Source: Mucilaginibacter myungsuensis (GTDB lineage Bacteria > Bacteroidota > Bacteroidia > Sphingobacteriales > Sphingobacteriaceae). Taken from it: DNA of 64,000 nt. Under the pieces are notes generated by a model. That model was not told the origin of the DNA and made no database searches. It saw only the letters and a program-made list of their open reading frames with translations. The position numbers and the translations under genes were made by a program. This document shows, piece by piece, positions 9,501 through 17,222 of the stretch (position 1 is the first letter of the stretch; each line of letters opens with the position of its first letter). The DNA is taken from contig NZ_JADFFL010000006.1 of assembly GCF_015222005.1 (NCBI RefSeq), forward strand, positions 124,001 to 188,000, read 5' to 3'.

Positions 9501-9601
9501 GCTTGTCAAACAATGGTGCGGGGCTTAACGCTATGCAATTGGCGTTCCTGCATAGTGGCAGATCCCGCGCACGTCGCCCTTTGACAAGCTCAGGGTTACA
9601 C
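9491..9601. repeat. Dispersed GTCATGGTGAGC...GCTCAGG element, about 110 bases
   Basis: The element begins GTCATGGTGAGCTTGTC and ends TTGACAAGCTCAGGGTTACA, with the internal blocks ATGGTGCGG, CTATG, GCAGATC and CCGCGCACGTCGCCC. The same blocks occur in the same order, inverted, at 34493-34605. Shorter relatives are at 29471-29542 and 34625-34724. The left end overlaps the 3' end of aat. Confidence 0.8.
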
Positions 9602-9660
9602 CCTATGTTATATCTTGCAAACGACGCATTTGCACATTTTTTTAGTATTTTTACCACCGC

Positions 9661-10269
9661 ATGCAGCAGGAACCAAAAAAAGAGCGGATAATTTTAGGGA
9701 TAGACCCCGGCACCCAGGTAATGGGTTACGGATTGGTGAAAGAGGTTGGTAACAAACTGGAACTGATCAGTCTGGGTGTGATCAAAATGGGGTCGCTGGA
9801 TGACCATATCCTAAAACTGCAACGCATTTTTGAAAAGACCGTGGCGCTAATAGACAATTACCACCCGGATTGTTTGGCTATCGAGTCGCCGTTCTATGGC
9901 AAAAATATCCAGGTCGCTTTAAAGCTTGGCCGGGCGCAGGGGGTTTGTATGGCGGCTGCTTTATCGCGCAATGTGGTGATCACTGAGTATGCCCCGCGTA
10001 AGATCAAACAATCTATCACCGGTAACGGATCGGCCACTAAAGAGCAGGTTGCCGCCATGCTGCAAACATTATTAAAATTTAAAGAAACGCCCGAGTTTTT
10101 AGATGCTACCGACGGACTGGCCGCTGCTGTTTGTCACAGTTTCCAGCGCATCAGCACAGGTCGAGGAGGGAAGGTTTCCTACTCGGGTTGGGAGGATTTT
10201 GTAAAAGACAATACCAAGCGGGTAGCGACCAAACCCATCGTATCGCCGTTAAAGATCAAAAAAAGTTAG
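9661..10269 (+). CDS. ruvC: Crossover junction endodeoxyribonuclease RuvC
   Basis: Resolves Holliday junctions by paired nicks at the end of homologous recombination, together with RuvAB. The acidic catalytic residues are recognisable in LGIDPGT near the start, [10 protein letters not shown] in the middle, and [12 protein letters not shown] in the C-terminal third. Length is 202 residues; the tail after residue ~170 is basic and probably flexible. Its stop codon overlaps the stop of the convergent trmD (GTTAGT at 10265-10270), leaving no room for a terminator between the two. Confidence 0.97.
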   Translation: MQQEPKKERIILGIDPGTQVMGYGLVKEVGNKLELISLGVIKMGSLDDHILKLQRIFEKTVALIDNYHPDCLAIESPFYGKNIQVALKLGRAQGVCMAAALSRNVVITEYAPRKIKQSITGNGSATKEQVAAMLQTLLKFKETPEFLDATDGLAAAVCHSFQRISTGRGGKVSYSGWEDFVKDNTKRVATKPIVSPLKIKKS

Positions 10270-10949
10270 TCCTTGTCTTGCAGCAGATCGGGGCGGCGTT
10301 GTTGGGTACGCTCCAGGGCCTGGTCAAAGCGCCATTTGCTGATCAGCGCCTCGTTGCCGCTCAATAAAATATCAGGCACTTTGTGGCCATTCCAATCCGC
10401 CGGACGGGTGTAAACAGGCGCGTCCAGCATATCATCCTGGAAGGAGTCGGATAGCGCCGAGGTCTCGTCTGACAACACACCGGGGATCAACCGCACTACC
10501 GAATCTACCAATACCGCTGCCGGCAATTCGCCGCCCGAAAGCACGTAATCGCCTATAGATATCTCGCGGGTAACATAAATATCGCGGACGCGCTGGTCGA
10601 TGCCTTTGTAATGTCCGCACAGTAAAATGATATTCTGTTTACTAGATAGTTGGTTGGCTATACCCTGGTTCAGCGTTTCGCCATCGGGTGTCAGGAAGAT
10701 CACCTCGTCGTATTCGCGTTCGCTTTTTAGATGCTCTATACACGCCGCGAAGGGCGCTATTGACATTACCATGCCGCTGCCGCCCCCATAAGGGTAATCA
10801 TCTACGCTTTTTTGTTTGTGGGTAGAGTAGTCGCGCAGGTTATGTACGTGAATTTCGGCGATGCCTTTTTTTTGCGCACGCTGCAAAATAGAGTGGGCAA
10901 AAGGGCTTTCTAAAAGTCCGGGCAATACAGAGATGATATCGAAACGCAT
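10266..10949 (-). CDS. trmD: tRNA (guanine-N1)-methyltransferase
   Basis: Methylates G37 next to the anticodon of several tRNAs and prevents +1 frameshifts; essential in many bacteria. It belongs to the SPOUT family with a trefoil knot: [13 protein letters not shown] at the start, [10 protein letters not shown], and [21 protein letters not shown] in the cofactor site. The open frame extends upstream to 11033, but the leader before MRFDII is not TrmD-like and a -7 box lies immediately before 10949, so 10949 is chosen (227 residues, normal). Confidence 0.96.
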   Translation of the reverse strand: MRFDIISVLPGLLESPFAHSILQRAQKKGIAEIHVHNLRDYSTHKQKSVDDYPYGGGSGMVMSIAPFAACIEHLKSEREYDEVIFLTPDGETLNQGIANQLSSKQNIILLCGHYKGIDQRVRDIYVTREISIGDYVLSGGELPAAVLVDSVVRLIPGVLSDETSALSDSFQDDMLDAPVYTRPADWNGHKVPDILLSGNEALISKWRFDQALERTQQRRPDLLQDKD

Positions 10950-10953
10950 GGGG

Positions 10954-10961
10954 CAAAGGTA
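10954..10961 (-). promoter_or_regulatory. Candidate -7 box for trmD
   Basis: On the minus strand the sequence is TACCTTTG, an exact match to TAnnTTTG, ending 4 bases before the trmD ATG. This predicts a leaderless or nearly leaderless message. No TTG stands at the usual -33 distance. Confidence 0.5.
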
Positions 10962-11091
10962 AGGTTCGGTGATCAGAGAACGATGATCGGTGATCAGTTT
11001 TTTGTTTGAGGGTTTCGGGTGTTTCGGTAACAATTTATACCTTGACTGCTCAAATATGCGTTATTAACTGTAAACAGCGCATTTTATACCA

Positions 11092-11904
11092 ATGGACCTG
11101 AACAACGATCTGCATAAAACAAAAAGAATTGGCCTGGCACTTTCGGGCGGCGGGGTGCGTGGGGTATCACACCTGGGGGTGATCAGCGCGCTGACCAAGC
11201 ATGGTATCACGTTCTCGCACATATCGGGCACCAGCGCTGGGGCTATTGCTGCTGCCTTTTTTGCGGCAGGGCTACAGCCCGAGGATATCTTGCAGATCAT
11301 TAAGGATTCCAAATTGTTCCGCCTGCTCAGGCCGTCGTTCGCAAGGACGGGGCTAATGTCGATATTGAACGTACGTTCGCTGATCAATAAGTACATCCCG
11401 CATAATTCTTTTGATAAACTGAATGCCCATGTAACCATTGCCGCGGTAGATCTTGGTTTAGGCAAACTGGTTTATCTGAACGATGGCGAACTTGATCTGG
11501 CCGTGCTGGCATCCTGCTGTTTGCCCGGCATCTTTAGGCCTATTGTGATCAACGGGCATATGTATGTGGATGGCGGGATCCTGAACAACTTCCCGGTAGA
11601 GCCACTGGTGGGTAATTGCGATGTGATCATTGGGTCGAGCTGTAATCATTTGCCCATAGTAAACGAGATACGATCATTCGGCCACCTGATAGACCGGGCT
11701 GCCATGATCGCCATCAACGCCAATCTGGGCGCCCATAAAGACCTGTGCGATGTGGTGATAGAACCCCACAGCCTTGGCGGCTACGGCATTTTTGATACCG
11801 AAGCCGCCGAAGAGATCTTTATGATCGGCTACGAAGAGGGTTTGAAAGCGATAAAGGGAAATGAGGTGTTGAAGGGATTAGTGGAAGAAGCGAAGCAAGC
11901 TTAA
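11092..11904 (+). CDS. Patatin-like phospholipase
   Basis: Predicted lipid acyl hydrolase using a Ser-Asp dyad. Residues 17-30 hold the oxyanion glycine loop (LSGGGVRGVSHLGV), the nucleophile is Ser48 in GTSAG, and the Asp lies in VDGGILNNFPVEPL near residue 160. No signal peptide is seen, so it probably acts in the cytosol or at the inner face of the membrane. Length is 270 residues, typical of the short bacterial RssA/YlbK-like group. It is a single gene, divergent from trmD. Confidence 0.93.
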   Translation: MDLNNDLHKTKRIGLALSGGGVRGVSHLGVISALTKHGITFSHISGTSAGAIAAAFFAAGLQPEDILQIIKDSKLFRLLRPSFARTGLMSILNVRSLINKYIPHNSFDKLNAHVTIAAVDLGLGKLVYLNDGELDLAVLASCCLPGIFRPIVINGHMYVDGGILNNFPVEPLVGNCDVIIGSSCNHLPIVNEIRSFGHLIDRAAMIAINANLGAHKDLCDVVIEPHSLGGYGIFDTEAAEEIFMIGYEEGLKAIKGNEVLKGLVEEAKQA

Positions 11905-11911
11905 ATAACAA

Positions 11912-12007
11912 CGTCATTGCGAGGAACGAAGCAATCTCTACACATGAAGGTCGGACCTTAAAAGCTGCTCTGCTAACGTAGAGCTCGCTTCGTTCCTCGC
12001 AATGACG
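11912..12007. repeat. Dispersed repeat with 21-base perfect inverted ends
   Basis: The left arm (11912-11932) begins CGTCATTGCGAGGAACG and the right arm (11987-12007) is its exact reverse complement, separated by 54 bases that include the short palindrome AAGGTCGGACCTT. It fills the gap between the convergent patatin and VOC genes and could act as a bidirectional terminator. A weaker relative (CGTCATCGTGAGGAGC) is near 22775. Confidence 0.85.
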
Positions 12008-12016
12008 GGCCTTTAT

Positions 12017-12454
12017 TTAACCCTTCCATTCCGGCGATACGGGTATCCTGCATTGCAATATCCATTGATGGCCGAAAGGGTCTTGCAAGGTTCCCTGCCG
12101 ATAGCCGTACTCGTAGTCGGTCACAGATTTTAAACTTGTTGCACCGGCCGCGATGGCTTGGTCGAACAGGCCGTGTACGTCGTCGACAAAAAGGCCTACG
12201 GTCACTACACCGCTATGTGGCTCGGGATCAAAGTCGGCATGAGGATAAATTTCGTGTAGGTGAAATACTGCGCCATCGATATCGAACTCAGCTACGTGCA
12301 CGGTCCCGTCATCATTGTTGACCCGGAAATGTTCCACAGCGCCGAAGGCGTTCTTGTAGAAATTGATATCGCTGACGCCGTTGCGGATGCGCAGCATGGG
12401 TGCGAAGGAAGCCCCCCGGCCCCCTAAAGGGGGTGTAGTAGTTTGGTCGGTCAT
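12017..12454 (-). CDS. VOC family (glyoxalase/bleomycin resistance-like) protein
   Basis: Small metalloenzyme-like protein of 145 residues with the paired beta-alpha-beta-beta-beta modules of the VOC superfamily: FYKNAFGAVEHFRV, HVAEFDIDGAVFHLHE, then TVGLFVDDVHGLFDQAIAAG and GYRQGTLQDPFGHQWILQ. The reaction is unknown; PhnB-like members are the closest in pattern. The start at 12454 (MTDQ) is preferred over the ATG at 12478. Residues 8-16 (PPLGGRGAS) are encoded by a CCCCCTAAAGGGGG repeat inserted near the 5' end of the gene. Confidence 0.85.
   Translation of the reverse strand: MTDQTTTPPLGGRGASFAPMLRIRNGVSDINFYKNAFGAVEHFRVNNDDGTVHVAEFDIDGAVFHLHEIYPHADFDPEPHSGVVTVGLFVDDVHGLFDQAIAAGATSLKSVTDYEYGYRQGTLQDPFGHQWILQCRIPVSPEWKG
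12407..12436. repeat. CCCCCTAAAGGGGG-type repeat inside the VOC gene (copy 2)
   Basis: Same core as at 4350. It is read in frame as part of the VOC protein N-terminus. A related half-copy (CCCCCCTTTAGGG) follows at 12484-12497, between this gene and the XRE regulator. Confidence 0.7.
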
Positions 12455-12506
12455 GGTATATTTAATGTTTGATCTCAATACTAACCCCCCTTTAGGGATT
12501 GGGAGC

Positions 12507-12707
12507 TTAATCTGTTTCCTCCAAAGTAAATATAGCTTCTACCGGCTTCTCGAACACCCTTGCTATTTTCAATGCCAATACCGTCGACGGCACGTAGCGG
12601 TTGCTCTCGATGGTGTTGATAGTTTGGCGAGATACGCCTACCAGTTCGGCCAGTTCGCCTTGGGTGATGTTTTTGATGGCGCGTTCAACGCGGATGTTGT
12701 TCGTCAT
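12507..12707 (-). CDS. XRE-family helix-turn-helix regulator
   Basis: A 66-residue, single-domain HTH_3 protein. The recognition region is GELAELVGVSRQTINTIE and the rest is SNRYVPSTVLALKIARVFE, typical of the short YozG-like regulators that are encoded next to membrane proteins. Its ATG overlaps the stop of the upstream membrane gene by 4 bases (ATGA), so the two are translationally coupled. It probably represses its own operon through the inverted repeats at 14426-14484. Confidence 0.93.
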   Translation of the reverse strand: MTNNIRVERAIKNITQGELAELVGVSRQTINTIESNRYVPSTVLALKIARVFEKPVEAIFTLEETD

Positions 12708-13507
12708 ATTGCGCCGGCGTTTTTAGTGAATAGTGGCTTTAATCTTAACAGGTATTCCATCCGTAGGATACTGAAGATCAAAATTACATTAATTAACACA
12801 TCCGCGCGCCATGCTTTGCCGGGGACATCAAAATAGGCTACGCCTTTGGGGTTGGTCAGTATCACCGTTTCTATCTCGGGTACGTAGAACTTTTGATAGA
12901 GGATCATAAAGAACAACAACAGCACCGCCAATTGCAACGATTGTGTACGATACTTGCTGATCAGTTCGTCCTCCACGCGCTCACGGGCAAAGGCCAGGAA
13001 GAGCAGGCCTACGGGTAAGATCATGGTGAGCGGCGTAATGATGATAGAACTGCTGTGTTCTACCCGGCCGCCGGCCTTCATATCGTTGTAGATCTTTTGC
13101 TGCTCGTCGGTCAGTCCGGTTTGGTCGGACGGTAGCATGACCTCGCGATGCCAACTTACCGTCGTAGAGCGGCGATAACCATATCTGTCTGTGGTAGCAT
13201 ATAAAATGACAAGTGCCAAATAGACGTAGCCTACATACTTAAAATAGTGTGGCAAAAGTAACCTGTTGACCAGCGACCCATCCTCATTTTTATCCCTGCC
13301 GATGATGATGAGCGCGACCGCCAGCAAAAACGTGATCAGGCCGGCCCATTTGCAAAAACCTTCGGCCTGGACATTTTCGGTAAATTCATCCCTGAAGAAC
13401 AGTAAAGACAACAAGCCCGATGTTGTAATGAATAAAATAGTGGCCGCAACCACCAGCAGGATATATCCTGCTGTTTTGGTGCGCGACGAAGTGTTCGGTT
13501 TTTTCAT
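12704..13507 (-). CDS. Six-segment membrane protein with two EDE-type motifs
   Basis: I do not recognise a named family. The 267-residue protein has about six hydrophobic segments (around 14-36, 52-70, 87-105, 160-178, 193-209 and 235-255). After the second and fourth segments stand related cytosolic motifs, GRDKNEDGSLVNRLL and ARERVEDELISKYR. The first half and the second half thus look like a duplicated three-segment unit. It sits between an XRE regulator (4-base overlap) and a second protein built the same way. Confidence 0.85.
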   Translation of the reverse strand: MKKPNTSSRTKTAGYILLVVAATILFITTSGLLSLLFFRDEFTENVQAEGFCKWAGLITFLLAVALIIIGRDKNEDGSLVNRLLLPHYFKYVGYVYLALVILYATTDRYGYRRSTTVSWHREVMLPSDQTGLTDEQQKIYNDMKAGGRVEHSSSIIITPLTMILPVGLLFLAFARERVEDELISKYRTQSLQLAVLLLFFMILYQKFYVPEIETVILTNPKGVAYFDVPGKAWRADVLINVILIFSILRMEYLLRLKPLFTKNAGAI

Positions 13508-13527
13508 ATCGATAAAGTTTAGGTTGT

Positions 13528-14421
13528 TTATAAACAGCTTAAAGTTGCGCCGCCACGTGAATCTTGTGAGCGAAGTTTATACAACAAGTATTGGAACCTG
13601 ATCAGAAAGATTAAAGGAATAGTGATCAAATTGAGTTGCTGCACCAACAGGAACAATATCCCGTAGCAAAAGAAATTTGCCAATAGTAAAACCACATAGT
13701 TAACGTAGATGGCTATTTGCATCGAACTGAGTTTTATGCTATTGATATACTCGTCCTCCACGCGTTCCTTAGAGTATATCCATAGCAACATTGCCAGCGG
13801 TAAAAAGTAATAAACTGCATCAAGCCAGTTGGCGCCAAAAAAGTCGAAAAGTGCATATATGGCAGGCAACAACAGGATCAAAGTCAAAGCTTTACCTATC
13901 AGGCCATAAGGTCTGTTAGGTAGAAAATGGACCGGTGCCTCAACATACTCGTTCTTGCTTTTGTTGAGCAGGAAGTAAAACCGCCCAATGAATATGCTAA
14001 GCGGCAAAAAGAAATTATTGAGCGAGAAATGCAGTGGTCCGCTCAATGCACTACTCATCATTTCCCAATGAAATAATTCTGCCGACCCCGACATCAAGAA
14101 CCAGATGGCGTAAATAATATAATTGGTTAGTATGGCCCAGTACAGCGCGTTAAGACGGATGCGGGCGGTCAGTTCATCTTCGCGCTTTACTTTCGAAAAG
14201 GCTATAAATACTAAGCCCACTACAACCAGCGCCAGCGCTAACTCATTAGTGAAATTTTCGTATTCAGCCCTGTCCAGTGAGGCGTGATCACGAAGGTGTA
14301 ATACAAAGTCGGGGATCTTATACTCTTTAAAAACCACCAGGTAGCCTAATATAAAACCAGGGATGGCCATCAGGATACCCAGTATCCTAAAAATGGACGG
14401 AAAAAGGAAACGCGCTTTCAT
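13528..14421 (-). CDS. Membrane protein paralogous to the previous gene
   Basis: A 297-residue integral membrane protein with the same two-unit design. Its motifs are SKVKREDELTARIRLNALYWA (about residues 79-99, counted loosely) and SKERVEDEYINSIKLSSMQIA in the second half, each following a hydrophobic segment. It is the first gene of the operon membrane protein - membrane protein - XRE, 20 bases before the next gene. The arrangement suggests a small sensory or transport module controlled by the XRE protein, but no function can be assigned. Confidence 0.85.
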   Translation of the reverse strand: MKARFLFPSIFRILGILMAIPGFILGYLVVFKEYKIPDFVLHLRDHASLDRAEYENFTNELALALVVVGLVFIAFSKVKREDELTARIRLNALYWAILTNYIIYAIWFLMSGSAELFHWEMMSSALSGPLHFSLNNFFLPLSIFIGRFYFLLNKSKNEYVEAPVHFLPNRPYGLIGKALTLILLLPAIYALFDFFGANWLDAVYYFLPLAMLLWIYSKERVEDEYINSIKLSSMQIAIYVNYVVLLLANFFCYGILFLLVQQLNLITIPLIFLIRFQYLLYKLRSQDSRGGATLSCL

Positions 14422-14425
14422 CTAT

Positions 14426-14484
14426 TGTAAAGTTTGATTTACCAAATGTAAAACAAACTTTACAAATGTCAAGTATATTTGACA
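14426..14484. promoter_or_regulatory. Inverted repeats upstream of the membrane protein/XRE operon
   Basis: TGTAAAGTTTG (14426-14436) and its exact reverse complement CAAACTTTACA (14454-14464) flank 17 bases that include TTTACC and ATGTAAA. A second palindrome, TGTCAA...TTGACA, lies at 14467-14484. The position just before the first ATG of the operon fits an operator for the encoded XRE protein (inference). Confidence 0.65.
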
Positions 14485-14510
14485 AAATATTTTTTATGCT
14501 TTACCCAACT

Positions 14511-14909
14511 CTAATATCCGCTTTGCGGTATCGGCTCGGCCACCATGGTATTGCCTTGCAGATCGTAATAAGAGCAAAGCATGGTACTGGTATCTACCAC
14601 CCATTTTTCTACCCCGGCATCAGCCACCAGTTGGCAAAAGGTCATAAAGTCATTTTTTCCTTGTTGATGATCGGTAATGATCTGTTTGACTATAGCAGGA
14701 GATGCTTCGATCGATATCGTTTTTAAAGGATAGATGGCATCGCCTGATACTTGCTCGCCATCGGTACTGTGATAAACGGTGCGACCGTCATCAACCATAA
14801 ATTGGTAGTGTGATAGACCCAGTTGTTTGATCTCTTGCACATAAGCCGGGAAATCCGCACCGCTTTTTACTTTGGCGTGTGCCGCTTTTAATTGTTGTAA
14901 TGTGAACAT
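14511..14909 (-). CDS. DUF1398 family protein
   Basis: A 132-residue soluble protein matching DUF1398 (YbcV-like, sometimes annotated as phage envelope protein, a name with little support). Recognisable parts are GLSHYQFMVDDGRTVYH and the C-terminal GVEKWVVDTSTMLCSYYD. Role unknown. A -7 box (TAATTTTG on the minus strand, 14930-14937) lies 21 bases before the ATG. Together with the next AraC gene it may form a small regulated pair, though each seems to have its own promoter. Confidence 0.85.
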   Translation of the reverse strand: MFTLQQLKAAHAKVKSGADFPAYVQEIKQLGLSHYQFMVDDGRTVYHSTDGEQVSGDAIYPLKTISIEASPAIVKQIITDHQQGKNDFMTFCQLVADAGVEKWVVDTSTMLCSYYDLQGNTMVAEPIPQSGY

Positions 14910-14972
14910 CGTAGTATGTTTTTGATATCCAAAATTACCAAGGCGAACACATCAGTCATTGTAAAAAACCGT

Positions 14973-15737
14973 TTATCTTAAACTTTTCATATACTGTTCG
15001 GGGGTGAACGACGTGAACTTTTTGAATTCTTTGATGAAGTGCGCCTGATCATAAAAGGCGGATAAATGGTCGGTTTGGTCATCGTCACCACGCTCGATGG
15101 CTGCGATCACGCTCCGCGCCCTAACTATCGACGCGAACTTTTTTGGCGACGCACCCACCAGTTGCCTAAAGCGTTTCTCTAACGGGCTTGCGCTGGTATT
15201 AAGCAAGGCAGCAAGGTCTTTAATTCGGATGGTACCTTTCGACTGATTGATATACGTCAGTGCGCCGTTGACCAGCAGGTCGATCTTTTGTTCGTGAAGA
15301 TGGGCGATCAGGAAAGTTTCCACCAAATCAATGCGTGCGCGATCGCCGTCAGCGAGAGCGAGGCGTTCTTGCAAAGCAATAAAATCATCGGGATGAAAAA
15401 AATGTTCTAAGGAAAGGCTTTCGCCAAAGATCTCGTGTAGCGGCGTCCGGAGGAAACTTGCCGCGCGGCATTCTTTAAACACCACCAGCACGGAGCCAAT
15501 GCTTGCTGAGTTTTGGAAGGTTCGCGCAGTATCCAGTAGGCCGGTAACGCCCGTCGCAGCAAGGGCTATTTGCTTATTCTGCTCTAAATAGGCTAAACTG
15601 CCGCGATATTGAAAACCCAACACCAGAGCGGTGTCGGGAATAATGCGATATGAAGTTTCGGTCTCATTCTCCGATATGGCCAGGTGCTTTATATAAGGCT
15701 GTAACTGGGCGCACGGTGAATGGATATCGAACTTCAT
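14973..15737 (-). CDS. AraC-family transcriptional regulator
   Basis: A 254-residue protein with an N-terminal sensor half of the DUF6597 kind (LQPYIKHLAISENE, YRIIPDTALVLGFQYRG) and a C-terminal HTH_18 domain from about residue 155. The second helix-turn-helix is marked by DQAHFIKEFKKFTSFTPEQYMKSLR. The ligand is unknown. It lies upstream of the DUF1398 gene in the same orientation and may regulate it. Confidence 0.92.
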   Translation of the reverse strand: MKFDIHSPCAQLQPYIKHLAISENETETSYRIIPDTALVLGFQYRGSLAYLEQNKQIALAATGVTGLLDTARTFQNSASIGSVLVVFKECRAASFLRTPLHEIFGESLSLEHFFHPDDFIALQERLALADGDRARIDLVETFLIAHLHEQKIDLLVNGALTYINQSKGTIRIKDLAALLNTSASPLEKRFRQLVGASPKKFASIVRARSVIAAIERGDDDQTDHLSAFYDQAHFIKEFKKFTSFTPEQYMKSLR

Positions 15738-15775
15738 ACCTAAAGTTAAATAATTAAGCTTTCAATGCTCACTCA

Positions 15776-16321
15776 TTAATCGTCCGTTGGCTCCCTATCT
15801 TCCAAATAAATATCCAGCAAACCTTCGGGCAGGTCTACGGTAAGGATGTTATTCGGCACATCTATACCTTTGATCGTATTTTCGTTAAGCGGGAACAGGA
15901 TCTCGGTGCCATCATAATCGCAAGCGGCAATGATCTGCTGCGGGTATTCGTGCACGGCAGTGATGATACCCAGTTCGCCCTCGTCTATATCCTCTGCCAT
16001 AAAACCTTCCAGGTCGAACAAGGTGAACTCATTCTCATCCATAGCGGGTTTTAACTTGGTAGGCAGATAGATCTCTTTCTTCAATAGCACACTTGCTTTC
16101 TCGATCGTGTCCACATCCTCCAAATAAACGTAAGCCGTGTTTTTGATAGACGGCTTATACACCGAGACAAAATAGGGTACCAACTTACCCGCGATATCGA
16201 TAAACAACGCATTGAACTTGATATCCTCCAAGCCATCAAACTCCACATACAGTTGCATCTCGCCTTTTAGGCCTTTGGTTTTGCCTACGGTGGCTACTTT
16301 AAAATATCCGTTGTGTTTCAT
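15776..16321 (-). CDS. rimM: Ribosome maturation factor RimM
   Basis: Assists late assembly of the 30S subunit (head domain, S19 region). The N-terminal RimM barrel starts with YFKVATVGKTKGLKGEMQLYVE, and the C-terminal PRC barrel includes GIITAVHEYPQQIIAACDY and the final VDLPEGLLDIYLEDRE. Length is 181 residues, normal. It lies downstream of rpsP, as in many bacteria, but a terminator and a 110-base inverted repeat stand between the two genes. Confidence 0.95.
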   Translation of the reverse strand: MKHNGYFKVATVGKTKGLKGEMQLYVEFDGLEDIKFNALFIDIAGKLVPYFVSVYKPSIKNTAYVYLEDVDTIEKASVLLKKEIYLPTKLKPAMDENEFTLFDLEGFMAEDIDEGELGIITAVHEYPQQIIAACDYDGTEILFPLNENTIKGIDVPNNILTVDLPEGLLDIYLEDREPTDD

Positions 16322-16338
16322 TATACTTCAATGATGAA

Positions 16339-16448
16339 TTAACCACAAAGGACACAAAGTTTTCACAAAAGACACAAAGATATTCCTTGTCGTCTGTGCA
16401 TGGCTTTGTGTTCTTTGTGCTTTCTCTCTTTGTGTTCTTTGTGGTTAA
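16339..16448. repeat. ACCACAAAG-type imperfect palindrome
   Basis: The left arm TTAACCACAAAGGACACAA... (16339-16359) pairs with ...TTCTTTGTGGTTAA (16428-16448) at 20 of 21 positions, and further CACAAAG/CTTTGTG units lie inside. It fills the rpsP-rimM spacer and would fold into a long RNA hairpin if read through. Confidence 0.85.
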
Positions 16449-16462
16449 CTCGTCTGCAAACA

Positions 16463-16490
16463 AAAATAGCCCCAAAACCGGGGCTATTTT
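16463..16490 (-). terminator. Rho-independent terminator after rpsP
   Basis: On the minus strand AAAATAGCCCC pairs with GGGGCTATTTT around a 6-base loop, followed by a U-rich tract. It lies 20 bases after the rpsP stop. Confidence 0.85.
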
Positions 16491-16510
16491 CAATTCTGTT
16501 CTCTGAAAAA

Positions 16511-17041
16511 TTATTCAGCGCTTTCAGCAGCAGTTTCGTCAGCAGCAGGAGCTTCGGTTTCTTCAGCAACCTCTTCGGCTGGTGGAGTGTTCTTAGCAGC
16601 TACAGCGGCAGCTTTGTCAGCGTTCTTTTTAGCTTCGGCAGCCAAAGCAGTTTTTCTTGCTTCGTCTTTAGCAGAAGTTAAAGAGTCTTTTTTACCGGTG
16701 ATCTTACCATCTTTGGCCTCTACCCAAGCAGCAAATTTTGCGTCAGCTTGTTCTTCGGTCAAAGCGCCTTTTTTTACACCACCTTGTAAGTGTTTTTTGT
16801 ACAAAACACCTTTGTAAGATAGGATAGCACGGCAAGTGTCAGTTGGCTGAGCACCTGTGTTAACCCACTCTAAAGTTTTGTCGAAGTTGATGTCGATAGT
16901 TGCTGGATTGGTGTTCGGGTTGTATGAACCGATACGCTCAATAAAACGTCCATCTCTCGGAGCGCGGGCATCCGCTACTACGATGTAGTAAAAAGGTTTA
17001 CCTTTTTTACCGTGTCTTTGCAGTCTAATTTTAGTTGCCAT
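16511..17041 (-). CDS. rpsP: 30S ribosomal protein S16 with long C-terminal extension
   Basis: Residues 1-80 are ordinary S16 ([21 protein letters not shown], then [18 protein letters not shown]). The family core ends near residue 80, but here about 95 more residues follow, rich in Ala, Lys and Glu and ending in an acidic stretch ([14 protein letters not shown]). Such tails are common in Bacteroidota S16 and are probably disordered. A promoter lies at 17092-17122 and a terminator at 16463-16490, so the gene may be largely monocistronic. Confidence 0.96.
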   Translation of the reverse strand: MATKIRLQRHGKKGKPFYYIVVADARAPRDGRFIERIGSYNPNTNPATIDINFDKTLEWVNTGAQPTDTCRAILSYKGVLYKKHLQGGVKKGALTEEQADAKFAAWVEAKDGKITGKKDSLTSAKDEARKTALAAEAKKNADKAAAVAAKNTPPAEEVAEETEAPAADETAAESAE

Positions 17042-17091
17042 TTTTTCTTTTTATGTATTCAACATTCCCCCCGGAGTATTCTGCGGGGCTG

Positions 17092-17122
17092 CAAAGGTAA
17101 TCATATTGTTTTTATTGTGCAA
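17092..17122 (-). promoter_or_regulatory. Bacteroidota-type promoter for rpsP
   Basis: On the minus strand: TTG (17122-17120), a 20-base spacer, TACCTTTG (17099-17092). Both boxes and the spacing fit the consensus. The predicted message has a leader of about 45 bases. Confidence 0.8.
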
Positions 17123-17222
17123 GTGTGTGGTAATGAATATGCAAATAGTGTTTTGGCAGGTGATATTGCTGAATTGTTGCAGGTTATGGGCAACGTATCC
17201 GGAGATGTGAACTGCCGTGGAT

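Noticed and set aside
10949..11033. Extended N-terminus for TrmD
   Set aside because: The added residues come from a GTGATCAG-type repeat and do not match the family; a -7 box sits just before 10949.
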